A stretch of DNA of 64,000 bases from Devosia sp. YIM 151766 (GTDB lineage Bacteria; Pseudomonadota; Alphaproteobacteria; Rhizobiales; Devosiaceae). The position numbers and the translations under genes are program-made. Where the stretch lies: positions 3,209,001 through 3,273,000 of the forward strand of contig NZ_CP127251.1 in NCBI RefSeq assembly GCF_030285925.1. Direction: 5' to 3'. Within the stretch, counting starts at the first letter, position 1. Every line of letters begins with the position of its first letter. The notes beneath the pieces are model-generated. The model worked only from the letters and a program-made list of their open reading frames with translations, made no database searches and was not told the DNA's origin. Positions 9,991 to 19,552 of this stretch are shown here, piece after piece.

Positions 9991-11019
9991 ATGAGCGACA
10001 GCGATTCCATGGCCCCAAGGGTGGCCGAAAACCCCGAACCTCCCTCTAGTCCCGCCCCCGCGTCATCGCGGGGGCCGAGCCTGTGGAGCCGCCTCAAGGG
10101 CCTGATGACCTTGCGGACGGTGTCCCTGCGCGACGATCTGCAAGAGGCGCTGGAAGAAAACGGCAGCGCCGAGCCGGGGGATTTCTCCGAGAGCGAGCGC
10201 GTCATCCTGCAAAACGTGCTGAAATTGTCCCAGGTGTCGGTCGACGACGTCATGGTCGAGCGGTCCGACATCCAGGCGGTGCAGTCCGACATCAATCTCG
10301 GCACGCTCCTGGCCAAGTTCCGCCAGGTCGGCCATTCGCGCCTGCCGGTCTATGATGACGGGCTCGACGACATCAAGGGCTTCATCCACATCAAGGACGC
10401 GCTGGCCAAGATCACCGAGCCGGTCAACGATCCGGAAAAGGACGTTCCGGTCAAGCTGCTCTCCGCCGCTTTGCGCCAGAAGCTGGGCAAGCTGGGCATT
10501 ACCCGCCCGGCCATGTTCGTGCCCACCTTCATGCCGGCGGCCGACCTCCTGCAGCAGATGCGCGCCAGCCGCACCCACATGGCCATCGTGGTCGACGAAT
10601 ATGGCGGCACCGATGGCCTGGTCACCATCGAGGACCTGCTCGAAGCGGTGGTCGGCGAGATCGAGGACGAGCACGACGTCACCGCCGCGGCGCTGATCCG
10701 CAAGGTCGGGGACGATCTTTTCGTCGCCAATGCCCGGGCCGAACTCGACGACGTCCGCGCCATGGTCGGCCCGGATTTCGACCCCGGTGAATCCGGCGAG
10801 GATGTCGACACCATTGGCGGCCTGGTTTTCGTGCTGGCCGGCCACGTGCCCAAGCGCGGCGAACGGGTCAAGGGGCTCGACGGCTTCGAATTCGAGATTC
10901 TCGCTGCCGACAGCCGCCGCATCAAGCGCCTGCGCATTCGCCGCAAGAAGGATGATGCCGACGAACCCCTGGCGATCACCGACCAGCGGACCGAACGGGA
11001 AAAACAGGCGGCCGAATAG
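9991..11019 (+). CDS. CorC/YbeX-type protein with CBS pair and CorC_HlyC domain
   Basis: 342 residues without membrane segments: a CBS pair ([13 protein letters not shown]... through [20 protein letters not shown]) followed by a CorC_HlyC domain. This matches soluble CorC/YbeX rather than DUF21 membrane hemolysin-like proteins. YbeX genes follow ybeY in many genomes and are linked to magnesium/cobalt efflux or ribosome metabolism. The lnt gene that often follows is missing here. The C-terminal tail is rich in basic and acidic residues. Confidence 0.92.
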   Translation: MSDSDSMAPRVAENPEPPSSPAPASSRGPSLWSRLKGLMTLRTVSLRDDLQEALEENGSAEPGDFSESERVILQNVLKLSQVSVDDVMVERSDIQAVQSDINLGTLLAKFRQVGHSRLPVYDDGLDDIKGFIHIKDALAKITEPVNDPEKDVPVKLLSAALRQKLGKLGITRPAMFVPTFMPAADLLQQMRASRTHMAIVVDEYGGTDGLVTIEDLLEAVVGEIEDEHDVTAAALIRKVGDDLFVANARAELDDVRAMVGPDFDPGESGEDVDTIGGLVFVLAGHVPKRGERVKGLDGFEFEILAADSRRIKRLRIRRKKDDADEPLAITDQRTEREKQAAE

Positions 11020-11060
11020 CGCGGGGCCTCAGCTCTCCCCGGCGGGGGAGGCGGTTCGAG

Positions 11061-11876
11061 CTAGGCTGAACCGCTCTCTCCCTCCAGCATCTCCAGTTCC
11101 GCCCAGGCATTGTCCCGCTGCCGGGCGATGCGCACCGGTTTTTTCTGTTTGGGGCAGGAGGCGCAGTAACTGCCGGGCGTGGCCAGGTAGTCGAGGCAGC
11201 AGCCCTTGCGCGCCACGATGGCCGTCTGCCTTCCATCGGGCAGCTCGATCGTTTCGAGTCCGCCCTGGCCGGTCAGCCCCATGGCCTCCAGCCATAGGCC
11301 ACAGAAATATTGCTGCTCGGCAAGGCTGGTCTGCGGCTTGAAATGCTGCAAACGCACCATCAGGGTCAGCATTCGCTCGGCGAGCAATTGCAGCGCCGGA
11401 ACCCGCTTGAGCTTGGTCAGCGCATTGATCTCGGCAAAGACCGCATCGGCATGGGCGCGTAATTCCGGTCCCGCCCGCGCGATCATCGCTTCAATATCGG
11501 CCCGATATTGCGGCCCCGGCTCCAGGCGATAATCATCGACATAGATGTTGTGCAGCGCTTGCGAGAGCTGCGACACTTCGGGCAGCGCGCCATGCAGGTG
11601 CACCGCGATCACCGCCAGATAGGCCGGCTGCCAGGTGAGATTGGTCCATAGCCGCACCGCGTAAAAAGGCTGCCCGGCCTGCGGATAGCTCGCCTCCAGT
11701 CGCGCATAAAGCGTGTCGAGGAAGGCCCGGTTGTCCTGTCCCAGCCGGTGCCAGCCGGGCGGCGTCCTGCCGGGCGCCCCCTTCATGAAGCCGGTGGCTT
11801 TTGCCACCGTAGCGATCAGCCGGGTCAGGGCCGCATCATTGTCGGTCTGGGCGAAGAGATAATTGCGGGCGCTCAA
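11061..11876 (-). CDS. FhuF-like siderophore-iron reductase
   Basis: 271 residues ending in a cysteine cluster, KGCCLDYLATPGSYCASC, the CC-x10-C-x2-C pattern that binds the [2Fe-2S] centre in FhuF-type ferric reductases. These cytoplasmic proteins release iron from siderophores. I choose TTG 11876 (MSARNYLFAQTDNDA), with GAGG 7 bases upstream; the frame open to 12059 runs antisense to the next gene's leader. It has no siderophore transporter beside it in this window. Confidence 0.83.
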   Translation of the reverse strand: MSARNYLFAQTDNDAALTRLIATVAKATGFMKGAPGRTPPGWHRLGQDNRAFLDTLYARLEASYPQAGQPFYAVRLWTNLTWQPAYLAVIAVHLHGALPEVSQLSQALHNIYVDDYRLEPGPQYRADIEAMIARAGPELRAHADAVFAEINALTKLKRVPALQLLAERMLTLMVRLQHFKPQTSLAEQQYFCGLWLEAMGLTGQGGLETIELPDGRQTAIVARKGCCLDYLATPGSYCASCPKQKKPVRIARQRDNAWAELEMLEGESGSA

Positions 11877-12057
11877 TGGTGAACCTCGAACCTGCCTTTC
11901 CCTAACCCGAAGAGGGGCGTGGGGGAAACCCCGCCCGCTTCCCCGCCATGCGGACAAACCCGCTTCGGGGCTCGCAATTGTACCGGCTCTCGCCTTCACC
12001 GGGCCGGCAGCGGATCGGGCCACAATCGGGGCGGACAAACCAGTACGGGAGGCCGGC

Positions 12058-12486
12058 ATGGTTCTGCGCCCGCACCATTGGGCCGACGACGATCATGGCG
12101 CCGCGATCATCGAATTCGCCATCCTCACCCCGGTCTTTCTGCTGATGCTCATGGGCATGCTGGCCTATGGCATTTATTTCGGTGCCGCCCATGCCATCCA
12201 GCAATTGGCCGCCGATGCCGCCCGCACCGCCATTGCCGGGGTCGATGCCCCTGAAGGTCAAAGATTGGCGCGGGATTATCTGCGTCGCAATGGCGGGGTC
12301 TATATGCTGATCGACCCGCTGCTGCTGGATTACGATGTCGCGGTCGCCGAGGACAATCGCGACCAATATCTGGTCAGGGTCAGTTACGACGCCAGCGACC
12401 TGCCCATCTGGAACCTCTATCCGCCCTTGCCGCTGCCCAGCCCGCACATTGTCCATTGGGCGACCATCCGCCGGGGCGGGCTATGA
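12058..12486 (+). CDS. TadE-like pseudopilin-type protein
   Basis: 142 residues with the TadE N-terminus HGAAIIEFAILTPVFLLMLMG: an acidic residue (Glu) at the start of a single hydrophobic helix, the site TadV-type peptidases cut near. TadE proteins are minor pseudopilins of Flp/Tad pili. ATG 12058 follows GGGAGG. It overlaps the next gene by ATGA. No other tad genes are in view. Confidence 0.85.
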   Translation: MVLRPHHWADDDHGAAIIEFAILTPVFLLMLMGMLAYGIYFGAAHAIQQLAADAARTAIAGVDAPEGQRLARDYLRRNGGVYMLIDPLLLDYDVAVAEDNRDQYLVRVSYDASDLPIWNLYPPLPLPSPHIVHWATIRRGGL

Positions 12487-14138
12487 GCTGGCGTCGTTTC
12501 CGTGCCGATGAGCGGGGCAATATGGCGCTGCTCTTTGCCTTCGGCTTCACGCTTTCCGCCCTGGTTTCGGCCTTGGCGGTGGACGCTGCCGCCCTCTATC
12601 ATGAGCGGCGGCAGATGCAGGCCGGGGTCGACCTGGCGGCTATTTCGGCGGCGTCGGACCCCTCAAGGGCCGTCGAAATCGCTCAATCCGTGCTGGTCGA
12701 GGCCCGGCTCCTCGCCCCGGCCAGCACGGAGGGGCTGAGCGTCGTTCCCGGCCATTACGACCCCGAAATTGCCCAGGTCGACCAGCGTTTCCAGCCTGGC
12801 ATGGCCCCATTCAACGCCGTGGAAGTGTCGCTGCAGCGCTCCGGCGCCCTCTATTTCGCCAGCACCTTCGCCGCCGCGCCCGCCATTGGCGTGCGCGGCG
12901 TCGCGGCGGTCCGGCCCGAGGTCTCCTTCTCCATCGGCTCCCGGCTGGCCAGCCTCAATGGCGGCCTCGTCAACACCATTCTCGGCGCCCTGCTGGGCAC
13001 CAGCATTTCCCTCAGCGCCATGGATTACCAGGCTCTCGCCGCCACCAGGGTCGACGCCTTCGCCTTTCTCGACGCCCTGGCCCAGCAATTGGGCGTCAAT
13101 GCCGGCACCTATGATGACCTGCTGGCCATGCGCGCCGGCTCCGGCATGACGGCCGCGGCGCTGGCCAGCCTCAGCGGCGACGCCTCGCGCGCCCTGCTGA
13201 CCTCGCTGGCCCTGGGCGGCGCCGGCAATTCCTTCTCCATCGGCAAGCTCCTGTCGCTGGGCGCCCTGGGCCGGCACTCCATCGGCTCCGGCGGCTCCGG
13301 CGGCTCCGGGGGGCTCGGCATTTCCCTGTCGGCGCTCGATATCCTGTCCGGCGCCGCTATCGTCGCCGACGGCAAGAACCAGATCTCGCTGCCCTTGAGC
13401 GCCAATGTCCCGGGCCTCGCCAAGCTCAATCTCTCCCTGCATGTGGGCGAGCCGGCACAAGGCGGCGGCTGGTTCGCCATCGGCCCCAGCGGCACCGTGC
13501 TGCGCACCGCGCAGACGCGGCTGCGACTGCGCGCCGAATTGCTCGGCGGAACCCTGCTGGCCGGGGCCGGGGTCAAGCTGCCGCTCTGGCTCGATCTCGC
13601 CCATTCCGAAGCCATAATCGTCGCCGCCAGTTGTCCCAGCACCGGCGCGCCGAAAGGGGAAGCCAGCATCGCCGTGCGTCCCGGCCTGCTGCGCCTCGCA
13701 GTCGGGGACATGAGCGATGCCGTTCTCACCGATTTCGGCGCCACGCCCAGCACCGCGCCCGTCCGCCTCATCGACGCGCTGCTATTGCGCGTCACCGCCG
13801 CCGGGCTGGTCGAGGCGGCGCAAACCAGCGCCATCAGGCTCGATTTCAGCTCCGCCGATATCGCCGCTGGCGTGGTCAGGACCGCCCGCACCCAGACTAT
13901 TGCCACCTCGCTTTTCGGCAGCCTATTGGGCAATCTGCATCTGGAGCCTGAAATTCTCGGGCTGGGCCCAGGCTCGAAAAGCGCCATCGTTCAGGCCCTG
14001 GGCACTCTGCTCCTCCCCCTTAGCCCGGTGCTCGATCTCACCGTCAATGCCGCTTTGGCCCCTTTGGGCCTTGGCATTGGCGAGGCCGATATCCGCGTCC
14101 ATGGCGTCCGCTGCACCCATCCGGTTCTCGTCGGCTGA
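12483..14138 (+). CDS. TadG-like membrane-anchored protein
   Basis: 551 residues. The N-terminus (DERGNMALLFAFGFTLSALV) is the TadG/Flp pilus-assembly membrane anchor with the usual following motif DAAALYHERRQMQAGVDLAAI. The remainder is low-complexity Ala/Leu/Gly-rich, with a GSGGSGGSGG stretch and no obvious von Willebrand metal site. ATGA overlap with the TadE-like gene shows they are translated together. Only two cysteine-bearing segments occur near the C-terminal half. Confidence 0.82.
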   Translation: MSWRRFRADERGNMALLFAFGFTLSALVSALAVDAAALYHERRQMQAGVDLAAISAASDPSRAVEIAQSVLVEARLLAPASTEGLSVVPGHYDPEIAQVDQRFQPGMAPFNAVEVSLQRSGALYFASTFAAAPAIGVRGVAAVRPEVSFSIGSRLASLNGGLVNTILGALLGTSISLSAMDYQALAATRVDAFAFLDALAQQLGVNAGTYDDLLAMRAGSGMTAAALASLSGDASRALLTSLALGGAGNSFSIGKLLSLGALGRHSIGSGGSGGSGGLGISLSALDILSGAAIVADGKNQISLPLSANVPGLAKLNLSLHVGEPAQGGGWFAIGPSGTVLRTAQTRLRLRAELLGGTLLAGAGVKLPLWLDLAHSEAIIVAASCPSTGAPKGEASIAVRPGLLRLAVGDMSDAVLTDFGATPSTAPVRLIDALLLRVTAAGLVEAAQTSAIRLDFSSADIAAGVVRTARTQTIATSLFGSLLGNLHLEPEILGLGPGSKSAIVQALGTLLLPLSPVLDLTVNAALAPLGLGIGEADIRVHGVRCTHPVLVG

Positions 14139-14157
14139 GCGTCATTTTCGTAACCGC

Positions 14158-14195
14158 TTGACAGGCTGTCTCGGTGTGCTAGATATATAGCACAC
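14158..14195 (+). promoter_or_regulatory. Promoter with palindromic operator of the GntR/ABC operon
   Basis: A consensus -35 box TTGACA (14158-14163) is followed 16-18 bases later by an AT-rich -10 region that lies inside a perfect inverted repeat: arms GTGTGCTA (14174-14181) and TAGCACAC (14188-14195) around GATATA. The start codon of the GntR gene is 16 bases further on. YtrA-type regulators typically bind such a site to repress their own operon; binding here is inferred. Confidence 0.75.
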
Positions 14196-14211
14196 TAGGT
14201 AGGCAATACAG

Positions 14212-14583
14212 ATGGACGATTTTCACGCCAGTCAGCCGATCTTCATACAGATCCGGCAAAGGCTGATCGAGATGATCCTGCGCAGACAGGTCGGGGAGGG
14301 CGATGCCCTGCCTTCGGTTCGCCAGATTGCGGCGGAACTCTCGGTCAATCCCTTGACGGTGACCAAGGCCTTCGAGGCCCTGGTCGAGATCGGTGTGGTC
14401 GAAAAACGGAGAGGCTTGGGCATGTTTGTCACCGAAGGCGCGCGCATTCGTCTGCTCGGCCATGAGCGCGAGAAATTTCTCAAGGACGACTGGCCGCGCA
14501 TCGCCGCGCAGATCAGGGCCTTGGAACTCGACCTCTCCAGCCTGCTCAAAGATGACATCCAGCCGGAAGGCACGCAAAAATGA
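14212..14583 (+). CDS. GntR-family regulator, YtrA subfamily
   Basis: 123 residues: a winged helix (PSVRQIAAELSVNPLTVTKA) and only a short C-terminal tail, the size and layout of YtrA-type GntR repressors that control cognate ABC exporters. It is first of three overlapping genes (ATGA-type contact with the ATPase). A palindromic operator overlaps its promoter, so autorepression relieved by cell-envelope or antibiotic stress is likely, by analogy. Confidence 0.9.
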   Translation: MDDFHASQPIFIQIRQRLIEMILRRQVGEGDALPSVRQIAAELSVNPLTVTKAFEALVEIGVVEKRRGLGMFVTEGARIRLLGHEREKFLKDDWPRIAAQIRALELDLSSLLKDDIQPEGTQK

Positions 14584-15479
14584 CCGACCTTTCCCCCTCC
14601 AGCGACGCCATCGTTTCCGCCCGCGGGCTCAGGAAGTCCTTCGGCCGCAAGCAGATCCTGCAGGGCTTGGATTTCGACATTCCGCCGGGACGCATCTATG
14701 GCCTGATCGGCCATAATGGCGCCGGCAAGACCACGACGCTCAACGCCATGCTGGGCCTGACCAGCTATGAGGGCACTATCCGGGTATTGGGCGAAGACCC
14801 CTTCGCCCGGCGCGCCCGGCTCATGGAAAATGTCGCTTTCATTTCCGATGTCGCCAGCCTGCCGCGCTTCCTGCGGGTGCGCGAGCTCTTCGCCCTGCTC
14901 GCCAATATCCACCCCAATTTCAGCCCGGAAAAGGCCCGCAGCTTCCTCGAAGGCACCGATATCAAGCCGGAACTGAAAATCCGCACCCTCTCCAAGGGCA
15001 TGATCGCGCAATTGCATCTGGCCGTGGTCATGGCCATCGATGCCAAGCTCCTGGTGCTGGACGAGCCGACGCTCGGTCTCGACATCACCTATCGCAAGCG
15101 CTTTTATCGCCGCCTGCTCGAGGATTACATGACCGAGGAGCGGACCCTGATCATCACCACCCATCAGGTGGACGAGATCGAGTTCATGCTCTCCGACATC
15201 ATGTTCATCCGCGATGGCGAGCTGATCCTGCACATGCAGATGGAAACGATCAGCGAGAAATTCTCCCAGCTCGTGGTCAGCGAGCCGGAATTGCAGGAAC
15301 AGGCGCGGGCCCTGCATCCGGTTTATGAGGAAACCCGCTTCGGCCAGACGGTGATGATCTATGACGGTGTCGATCGCGCCTTGATCGCGCCACTGGGCCG
15401 GGTTTCCACCCCCACCATGTCCGACCTGTTCGTGGCCCTCATGCAGCGGCCGACCGCCAATCCGGAGGCCGCCCGATGA
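14580..15479 (+). CDS. ABC exporter ATP-binding protein (YtrB-like)
   Basis: 299 residues with Walker A GHNGAGKTTT, Walker B LLVLDEPTLGLD and a deviating signature LSKGM in place of LSGGQ, common in YtrB-like ATPases. It overlaps the GntR gene upstream and the permease downstream by four bases each, so the three make one regulated exporter. Confidence 0.92.
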   Translation: MTDLSPSSDAIVSARGLRKSFGRKQILQGLDFDIPPGRIYGLIGHNGAGKTTTLNAMLGLTSYEGTIRVLGEDPFARRARLMENVAFISDVASLPRFLRVRELFALLANIHPNFSPEKARSFLEGTDIKPELKIRTLSKGMIAQLHLAVVMAIDAKLLVLDEPTLGLDITYRKRFYRRLLEDYMTEERTLIITTHQVDEIEFMLSDIMFIRDGELILHMQMETISEKFSQLVVSEPELQEQARALHPVYEETRFGQTVMIYDGVDRALIAPLGRVSTPTMSDLFVALMQRPTANPEAAR

Positions 15480-16366
15480 AGGCTTTCTTCGCCCTTGTCC
15501 ACCGCGAGTTCATCGAGCATCGCGGCGCCTTCTTCCTGGCTCCGCTGGTGCTGGTGGTCATCGTCTTCGCGCTGACCCTGCTGGCCTTCAGCGTCGACCG
15601 CCTCGACACCCGCTTTTCCGGGCAATTGCTGACCGTGGTGCCCACCTGGGTGTTCGAGGCCGGCTTTGCCGGCCTGGCCGCCGCCTGGCTGGCCTATCTC
15701 GGCTTCGTGCTATTCTTCTATTGTGCCGATGGCTTTGCCGCCGACAAGCGCGACAATGCCATGCTGTTCTGGAAATCCATGCCGGTTTCCGACTTCAAGG
15801 TGCTACTCAGCAAGCTCGCCGCCGCTTTGACCATCCTGCCCGGCTCAATCTTTGCCGTAGGCCTGGTCAGCATCCTGCTGATGTTCGGCGTCGCCTATGT
15901 CACCACCATGATTGCCGGGCTGGGCAGCGGCGCGCTGCTGGGCAGCATTGTCGGCATCTATTTCCAGATGGCCCTGGTCTTCCTCGTGGTCATGGTCTGC
16001 GGCCTGCTCTGGTACCTTCCCTATATGGCCCTGGTCGGCGCCATGGGCAGTGCCGTGGGCCGCTGGGCCATTCCGCTGGCCCTGCTTCTGCCCACCATCG
16101 TCTCGGCGCTGGAATGGGTGACCCTGGGAGGCCTGCATCCCTTCTCCACCCGCACCTGGGCCTATCTCGAATATCGCAGCCAGATGCCGGTTTCCGTCGA
16201 TCATCTCGACCGGGTCTGGGAAGGGCAGGTGCCGTTCGACGCCACGCTCTTCATCACCGACTTCCTGCAGAAATTCGACTGGCTGCAGGTCGGCATCGGC
16301 GCGGCCTTCGCCCTGCTCGTCCTCTATATCGCCTCCGAATATCGCCGCCGCGCCCCGGCGAACTGA
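15476..16366 (+). CDS. ABC exporter permease
   Basis: 296 residues with about six hydrophobic segments, starting MKAFFALVHREFIEHRGAFF, typical of ABC-2-type permeases paired with YtrB-like ATPases. Substrate unknown. A strong terminator follows. Confidence 0.88.
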   Translation: MKAFFALVHREFIEHRGAFFLAPLVLVVIVFALTLLAFSVDRLDTRFSGQLLTVVPTWVFEAGFAGLAAAWLAYLGFVLFFYCADGFAADKRDNAMLFWKSMPVSDFKVLLSKLAAALTILPGSIFAVGLVSILLMFGVAYVTTMIAGLGSGALLGSIVGIYFQMALVFLVVMVCGLLWYLPYMALVGAMGSAVGRWAIPLALLLPTIVSALEWVTLGGLHPFSTRTWAYLEYRSQMPVSVDHLDRVWEGQVPFDATLFITDFLQKFDWLQVGIGAAFALLVLYIASEYRRRAPAN

Positions 16367-16373
16367 CCATGAT

Positions 16374-16400
16374 GGCCGCGCCGCCCGGGCGCGGCCTTTT
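16374..16400 (+). terminator. Terminator of the GntR/ABC operon
   Basis: A 9-bp GC stem (GGCCGCGCC at 16374-16382 with GGCGCGGCC at 16388-16396) is followed by TTTTCC, directly after the permease stop. Confidence 0.85.
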
Positions 16401-16439
16401 CCATTTGGGCGGCGCCGGCCTCTATGCTAGAGGCTGCAA

Positions 16440-17267
16440 ATGCCCAGCCCGCGGACCGACATGATCCTGCCCAAAATCGTCAGCTTCTGGCACGGCCCTT
16501 TGAGCTGGCTGGAAGTGCTCTGCATTCGCTCCTTCCTTCGCCAGGGCCATCCCGTCGCCGTCTATTCCTACGAGCCTCTCGCCAACCTCCCCGCCGGCGC
16601 CGAATGGCACGACGCTGCCAGCGTACTGCCGCAGGAAAAACTGATCTTCTACAAGGGGCGCGGCACGCCCGGCGTCTTTTCCGACCATTTCCGCTATGCA
16701 GTGCTGCGCGCCGGGCTCGGCGTCTATGCCGATCTCGATGTCTATTGCGTTCGCCCCATCGAAGGGCCGCCCGCCTATCTCATGGCCTGGGAACATCCCG
16801 GCTCGGTCAATGGCGCGGTGCTGCATATTCCCGCCGATGCCCCGGTGCTGGACGATCTCGAAACCATCTTCGCGGATGGGCCGCGCCCGCTCCTCGAGCC
16901 GCATCTGCCGCCGCTCCGCCGCGCCGAAGTCGCCATTCGCCGGCTGTTCGGCGACCGGGTAACGCCCGAGCACATGCAATATGGCGCCACCGGCCCCATG
17001 GCGCTGACCTATTACATCAACAAGCACGGCCTGACCGCAGAGGTGCGCCCTTCCTCTACCTTCTACCCAGTGCCCTATAAGGATATTCCGGCCCTCATGC
17101 AGTCCGGCTCGAGCCTGGAAAAGGCCATCCGCCCCGAAACGCTGGGCATCCATCTCTGGCGCAGCCAGCTCACCGACCGCGGCCGCGCCGATATGCCCTT
17201 GCCCCAGCAGGGCAGCGCTCTTGCTGCTCTATGCGCCCGCGAAAACCTCGAGCCAGCCTCCGCCTAA
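16440..17267 (+). CDS. Glycosyltransferase with DXD motif (capsular/sugar-transferase type)
   Basis: 275 residues with the pattern FSDHFRYAVLRAGLGVYADLDVYC, in which DLD (about residues 98-100) is the nucleotide-sugar and metal-binding DXD of the Gly_transf_sug family. It transfers a sugar to an unknown acceptor, probably in surface polysaccharide. Its end overlaps the end of the converging GT8 gene. Start ATG 16440; 16461 (MILPKIVSFWHG) is a likely alternative, as conservation begins there. Confidence 0.83.
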   Translation: MPSPRTDMILPKIVSFWHGPLSWLEVLCIRSFLRQGHPVAVYSYEPLANLPAGAEWHDAASVLPQEKLIFYKGRGTPGVFSDHFRYAVLRAGLGVYADLDVYCVRPIEGPPAYLMAWEHPGSVNGAVLHIPADAPVLDDLETIFADGPRPLLEPHLPPLRRAEVAIRRLFGDRVTPEHMQYGATGPMALTYYINKHGLTAEVRPSSTFYPVPYKDIPALMQSGSSLEKAIRPETLGIHLWRSQLTDRGRADMPLPQQGSALAALCARENLEPASA

Positions 17268-18130
17268 CGCCGCAATCCCAGCCGTTTCAGCCACCAACGC
17301 TTCCACCGGTGCCGCGCAAAGCGATAGAAGAGTTCATTGGTCATCACGTGACGATAGAGCTGCGCGTAGGCCACCGTCTGCAACATTCCCGAGAAAATGC
17401 CCCACGGCTTGTTGTGGCCGGTATAATGCAGGATCGCCGGATCGAGCCCTTCATGGGCATGGCGGGCATCGATGGTGTTCCACCGCCAAGGTAGCTTCAG
17501 CCAGCGGCCCATGAAGACAAGATTGAGCAAATCCTGGTCGTAATAAATCCGTTGCATGACACCGGACGCATATGCCTCTTCCATGCGTCCGATGACGTCG
17601 GCCGCGCGCCACTTTGCGACATCGATAAGTACCATGCCCGCGTTGAAATAATATTCGGCCGGATCGAACAGATCACGATTGCTCTTGAGATCCCGCCTTC
17701 CGGTGATAAACGCGCCGACTGTGTCGCGCACGGCGGCGATGGCATGTTCGCCCAGATCGATGTCGTATAACTGGCCGATATCGTCGCGGACCAGCATGTC
17801 ACAATCGAGGTAGAGTATGCGTTCCACCTCGGACCCGACCAGTCGATCGATCATCAACCGCGCATAGACAATGTTCGACAACCGCTTGTTTTCCGGCATG
17901 CGCGCGGCAAGATCGCGGAACATGTCCGACTGATCGAGATCGTACCATTTGAGCGTCACCGGAAATTCGCGGGTGATTGCCGTCAGATCGGAACGATGTT
18001 GATCCGAAAGCGTACGATGGCACAGGTGGAACACCAATTCCTCGCGGCGCTTGGTGAACAGGCACACCGAACGCATGGTGGCATAGGCCGGCGCCCAGAA
18101 ATTGGCGTCGAAAGTCAGGGCGATATGCAT
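17264..18130 (-). CDS. Glycosyltransferase family 8 protein
   Basis: 288 residues from ATG 18130 (MHIALTFDANFWAPAYATM). YLDCDMLV carries the GT8 DXD motif and HYTGHNKPW matches the family's HxxGxxKPW. Such enzymes add hexoses to lipopolysaccharide cores. It lies 14 bases after the O-antigen ligase-like gene on the same strand, so the two are probably co-transcribed. Confidence 0.9.
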   Translation of the reverse strand: MHIALTFDANFWAPAYATMRSVCLFTKRREELVFHLCHRTLSDQHRSDLTAITREFPVTLKWYDLDQSDMFRDLAARMPENKRLSNIVYARLMIDRLVGSEVERILYLDCDMLVRDDIGQLYDIDLGEHAIAAVRDTVGAFITGRRDLKSNRDLFDPAEYYFNAGMVLIDVAKWRAADVIGRMEEAYASGVMQRIYYDQDLLNLVFMGRWLKLPWRWNTIDARHAHEGLDPAILHYTGHNKPWGIFSGMLQTVAYAQLYRHVMTNELFYRFARHRWKRWWLKRLGLRR

Positions 18131-18144
18131 GGGCAGAGCTTTCC

Positions 18145-19371
18145 TTACAATCGGCTCGGCCAAGGCTGATCCACGCAGAAGCCCAGCAAGGCAGCTGTAC
18201 ACACCGGACCAAACCCCAGCAGTAATTCCATGGAAAAACTTGTGTCGAAAAGCCCAAAGACAGCATAGCAACTGGCGATTACGCAGGCGCCAAATAGGCG
18301 CGGCACATATTGGTTGTCTCGGACGGATTTGATGGCGCCGGCGACCGGGATGGCCATATAGAGGAGGTAGGCACCAAGTCCCAATATCCCGGCCAGCGCA
18401 GAAAAATTCACATAATCATTGTGAAGGTGCGACCAGCGGACGGTGTTTTGCTGCACTAACTCACTCATATACGGTCTTGCGGCTTCCACATGGTGCCACC
18501 AGCCATGTCCGTAAATGGGCGATTCCAGAAACGCGCGCAGGCCGCCGTAGTATAGATTGAGTCTGATTTCAGTAGAAAAATCAATAGCCTGACCTTGGTT
18601 TGCGAAGGTCGCAAGCGCTTGGAATGCTGACAGCGCCCGAACCTGGCCGCTAAGCAGAGCTACTAGAGCCACCAAGGTGGCGCCGAGCGCCGCGCATGCC
18701 GCCAAGAAATAGAACCTGTGGCGACCCTGCAGCATTGCGGCCCAAAATCCGGCTGACAGGACGACGAGAAAGGCCATCATCACCATGGCGTTGCGCGTAC
18801 CGGCCAAGGTTGTCGCGCCCGCAGCAAACACGGGTCCCAGAAGAAACAGGAAACGCCAGACGCCCTTGCGAGCGAACAGCCCCATGAGCGAGAGGAAACC
18901 CAGCATCACCGAGGCCATAGCGAACGGATTGGTGAGGTTTAGAAAGCCGACGGCGCGACCAATACCGAGAACCCGGACTTCGTAGATTGCCACGGCCAGG
19001 GAAACCGCCGCTCCGGCCAATGCGAATGCAGCGAACAAGAATGACGCCTGAGGACGTGCGACGGTTGAAAACGTGGCGATTGCCGGGATGAACATCAGAA
19101 AGAATATGAAGTTCCCAATATATTGCATATCGGACAGATCCTGCGCCGACAGGGCAAATGCTACCAGAAGCAACAAGAAGGCCAGAAGATACGCCGCAGA
19201 TTCCGGGCGCCACATATGCTGTCTTGCGGCATTGTCCGTAAGCAGAGCTGGCAAGATGAAAACCAGCGTTGCGGCATAGAGATAGGCCGACAGATTGCCG
19301 ATCAAGTTGGCGCCGATCAGTAAGGCCCCCAACGCTATCCAGGCTGCACCGCGCTCTAAATTTCTGACCAT
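18145..19371 (-). CDS. O-antigen ligase/polymerase-like membrane protein
   Basis: About 408 residues with some ten or more membrane segments and a Wzy_C-type periplasmic loop (IYGHGWWHHVEAARPY ... HLHNDYVNFSALAGILGLG). The family joins O-antigen to lipid A core (WaaL) or polymerises it (Wzy); the two cannot be separated from sequence alone. ATG 19371 is chosen over GTG 19395. Codon choice looks looser and more AT-tolerant than in neighbours, as often in surface polysaccharide genes exchanged between strains. Confidence 0.82.
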   Translation of the reverse strand: MVRNLERGAAWIALGALLIGANLIGNLSAYLYAATLVFILPALLTDNAARQHMWRPESAAYLLAFLLLLVAFALSAQDLSDMQYIGNFIFFLMFIPAIATFSTVARPQASFLFAAFALAGAAVSLAVAIYEVRVLGIGRAVGFLNLTNPFAMASVMLGFLSLMGLFARKGVWRFLFLLGPVFAAGATTLAGTRNAMVMMAFLVVLSAGFWAAMLQGRHRFYFLAACAALGATLVALVALLSGQVRALSAFQALATFANQGQAIDFSTEIRLNLYYGGLRAFLESPIYGHGWWHHVEAARPYMSELVQQNTVRWSHLHNDYVNFSALAGILGLGAYLLYMAIPVAGAIKSVRDNQYVPRLFGACVIASCYAVFGLFDTSFSMELLLGFGPVCTAALLGFCVDQPWPSRL

Positions 19372-19497
19372 GCCGTTTTTTATCTCTGCGCTCACGGGAT
19401 CGGGGCGCCACCGCGCCACTCCTATGGCGTCGGAGTAGGACGGGTGCAGCACCGGTGGCAAGCATTTTTCATGCTCAATCAGGCACAAGACTTTTAG

Positions 19498-19514
19498 TTG
19501 CAAATGATTTGCAA
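19498..19514. promoter_or_regulatory. Mur/Fur-type operator upstream of sitA
   Basis: A perfect 17-base palindrome, TTGCAAAT-G-ATTTGCAA, followed by ATTGCA. It resembles the Mur-responsive sequence found before sitABCD in rhizobia, where the manganese-loaded Fur homologue Mur represses. It lies 38 bases before the sitA start. The match is visual; binding is inferred. Confidence 0.7.
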
Positions 19515-19552
19515 TTGCACTATCTCTTCGTTTGTTCAGTTCGGAGAGCCTT

